From DASUGM01 sp036274055 (GTDB taxonomy: Bacteria > Acidobacteriota > Vicinamibacteria > Vicinamibacterales > SCN-69-37), in assembly GCA_036274055.1 (NCBI GenBank), contig DASUGM010000181.1, positions 1 through 20,548 on the forward strand: a stretch of 20,548 nt of DNA, given 5' to 3'. Positions 20,421 to 20,548 of this stretch are shown here, piece by piece. The translations under genes and the position numbers were made by a program. Numbering within the stretch: position 1 is the first letter of the stretch; every line of letters starts with the position of its first letter. The notes under the pieces are model-generated. The model worked only from the letters and a program-made list of their open reading frames with translations, did not search any database and was not told the origin of the DNA.

Positions 20421-20548
20421 GGGCGATGGGCGATCGGGTGATCGGGCCATGGCAGAGCATCGGCGATCGCGCGATTGGGCGAAGGGCGAGATGCGCACAG
20501 CCAGCACGGCAGGGCAGTGAGATTCATCTCATCCTTCGCCCGATCGCG
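20421..20548. repeat. Array F: GGGCGAT-type array and inverted repeat, cut by window end
   Basis: Degenerate 7-8 bp units (GGGCGAT, CGGGTGAT) run from 20421. Positions 20470-20493 match the inverse of 20525-20548 at 21 of 24 positions, across a 31-nt loop. The right arm runs into the end of the window, so the full extent is unknown. No gene is recognised in 20395-20548. Confidence 0.7.

Noticed and set aside
3955..20548. Miniature transposable elements (MITEs) as the source of the inverted arrays
   Set aside because: The elements share no sequence between loci, no target-site duplications were seen, and no transposase is present. A MITE family would be similar in sequence.

Overview
The window is high-GC bacterial chromosome with tightly packed genes, many GTG starts and 4-8 nt translational overlaps. 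The gene content suggests an uncultured-type Acidobacteriota, possibly the Vicinamibacteria: a giant Gln/Gly-rich DUF4175-like protein, a minimal PadR regulator overlapping a membrane partner, a gliding-type ABC operon, PilZ and LarE. That placement is inferred from gene style; no rRNA or marker gene is present. No transposase, prophage, tRNA, rRNA or CRISPR was found.

Layout. (1) 106-3954 (+): DUF4175-like membrane protein with a 125-residue Q/G tract. (2) 4149-5257 (+): PadR-type regulator overlapping a 6-TM protein, with a palindromic operator. (3) 5414-6034 (+): cyclophilin-type peptidyl-prolyl isomerase lipoprotein. (4) 6191-12490 (-): five-gene operon, read right to left: ABC ATPase, ABC permease, GldG-like auxiliary protein, DUF4340 protein and a DacB-type (S13) D-Ala-D-Ala carboxypeptidase. 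(5) 12636-15025 (+): ArsR/SmtB-type metal sensor and Zn/Cd/Pb P-type ATPase, with back-to-back promoters against the ABC operon. (6) 15229-15909 (-): degenerate receiver-PilZ protein. (7) 16013-19465 (+): LysW-like zinc-ribbon protein with a very acidic tail, overlapping larE, then a GT-C-like membrane protein. (8) 19660-20394 (-): SAM methyltransferase.

Two observations stand out. First, most longer intergenic gaps (3955-4117, 5259-5399, 6039-6187, 15023-15231, 19468-19653 and the cut one at 20421-20548) share one architecture but not one sequence. Each has an array of 7-8 bp degenerate tandem units private to that locus, a loop of variable length that often holds its own small hairpin, then an inverted copy of the array. 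Three lie between convergent genes, and one of these runs exactly from stop codon to stop codon. A related 7-bp array sits inside the dacB signal peptide. Second, a LysW-like carrier-type protein is translationally coupled to a three-cysteine LarE with no larA, larB or larC nearby. This raises the possibility of a sulfur-transfer or protein-carried pathway not described in standard families.

Several promoters (padR, cyclophilin, arsR, methyltransferase) place the -10 box 6-8 nt before the start codon, which suggests frequent leaderless mRNAs.
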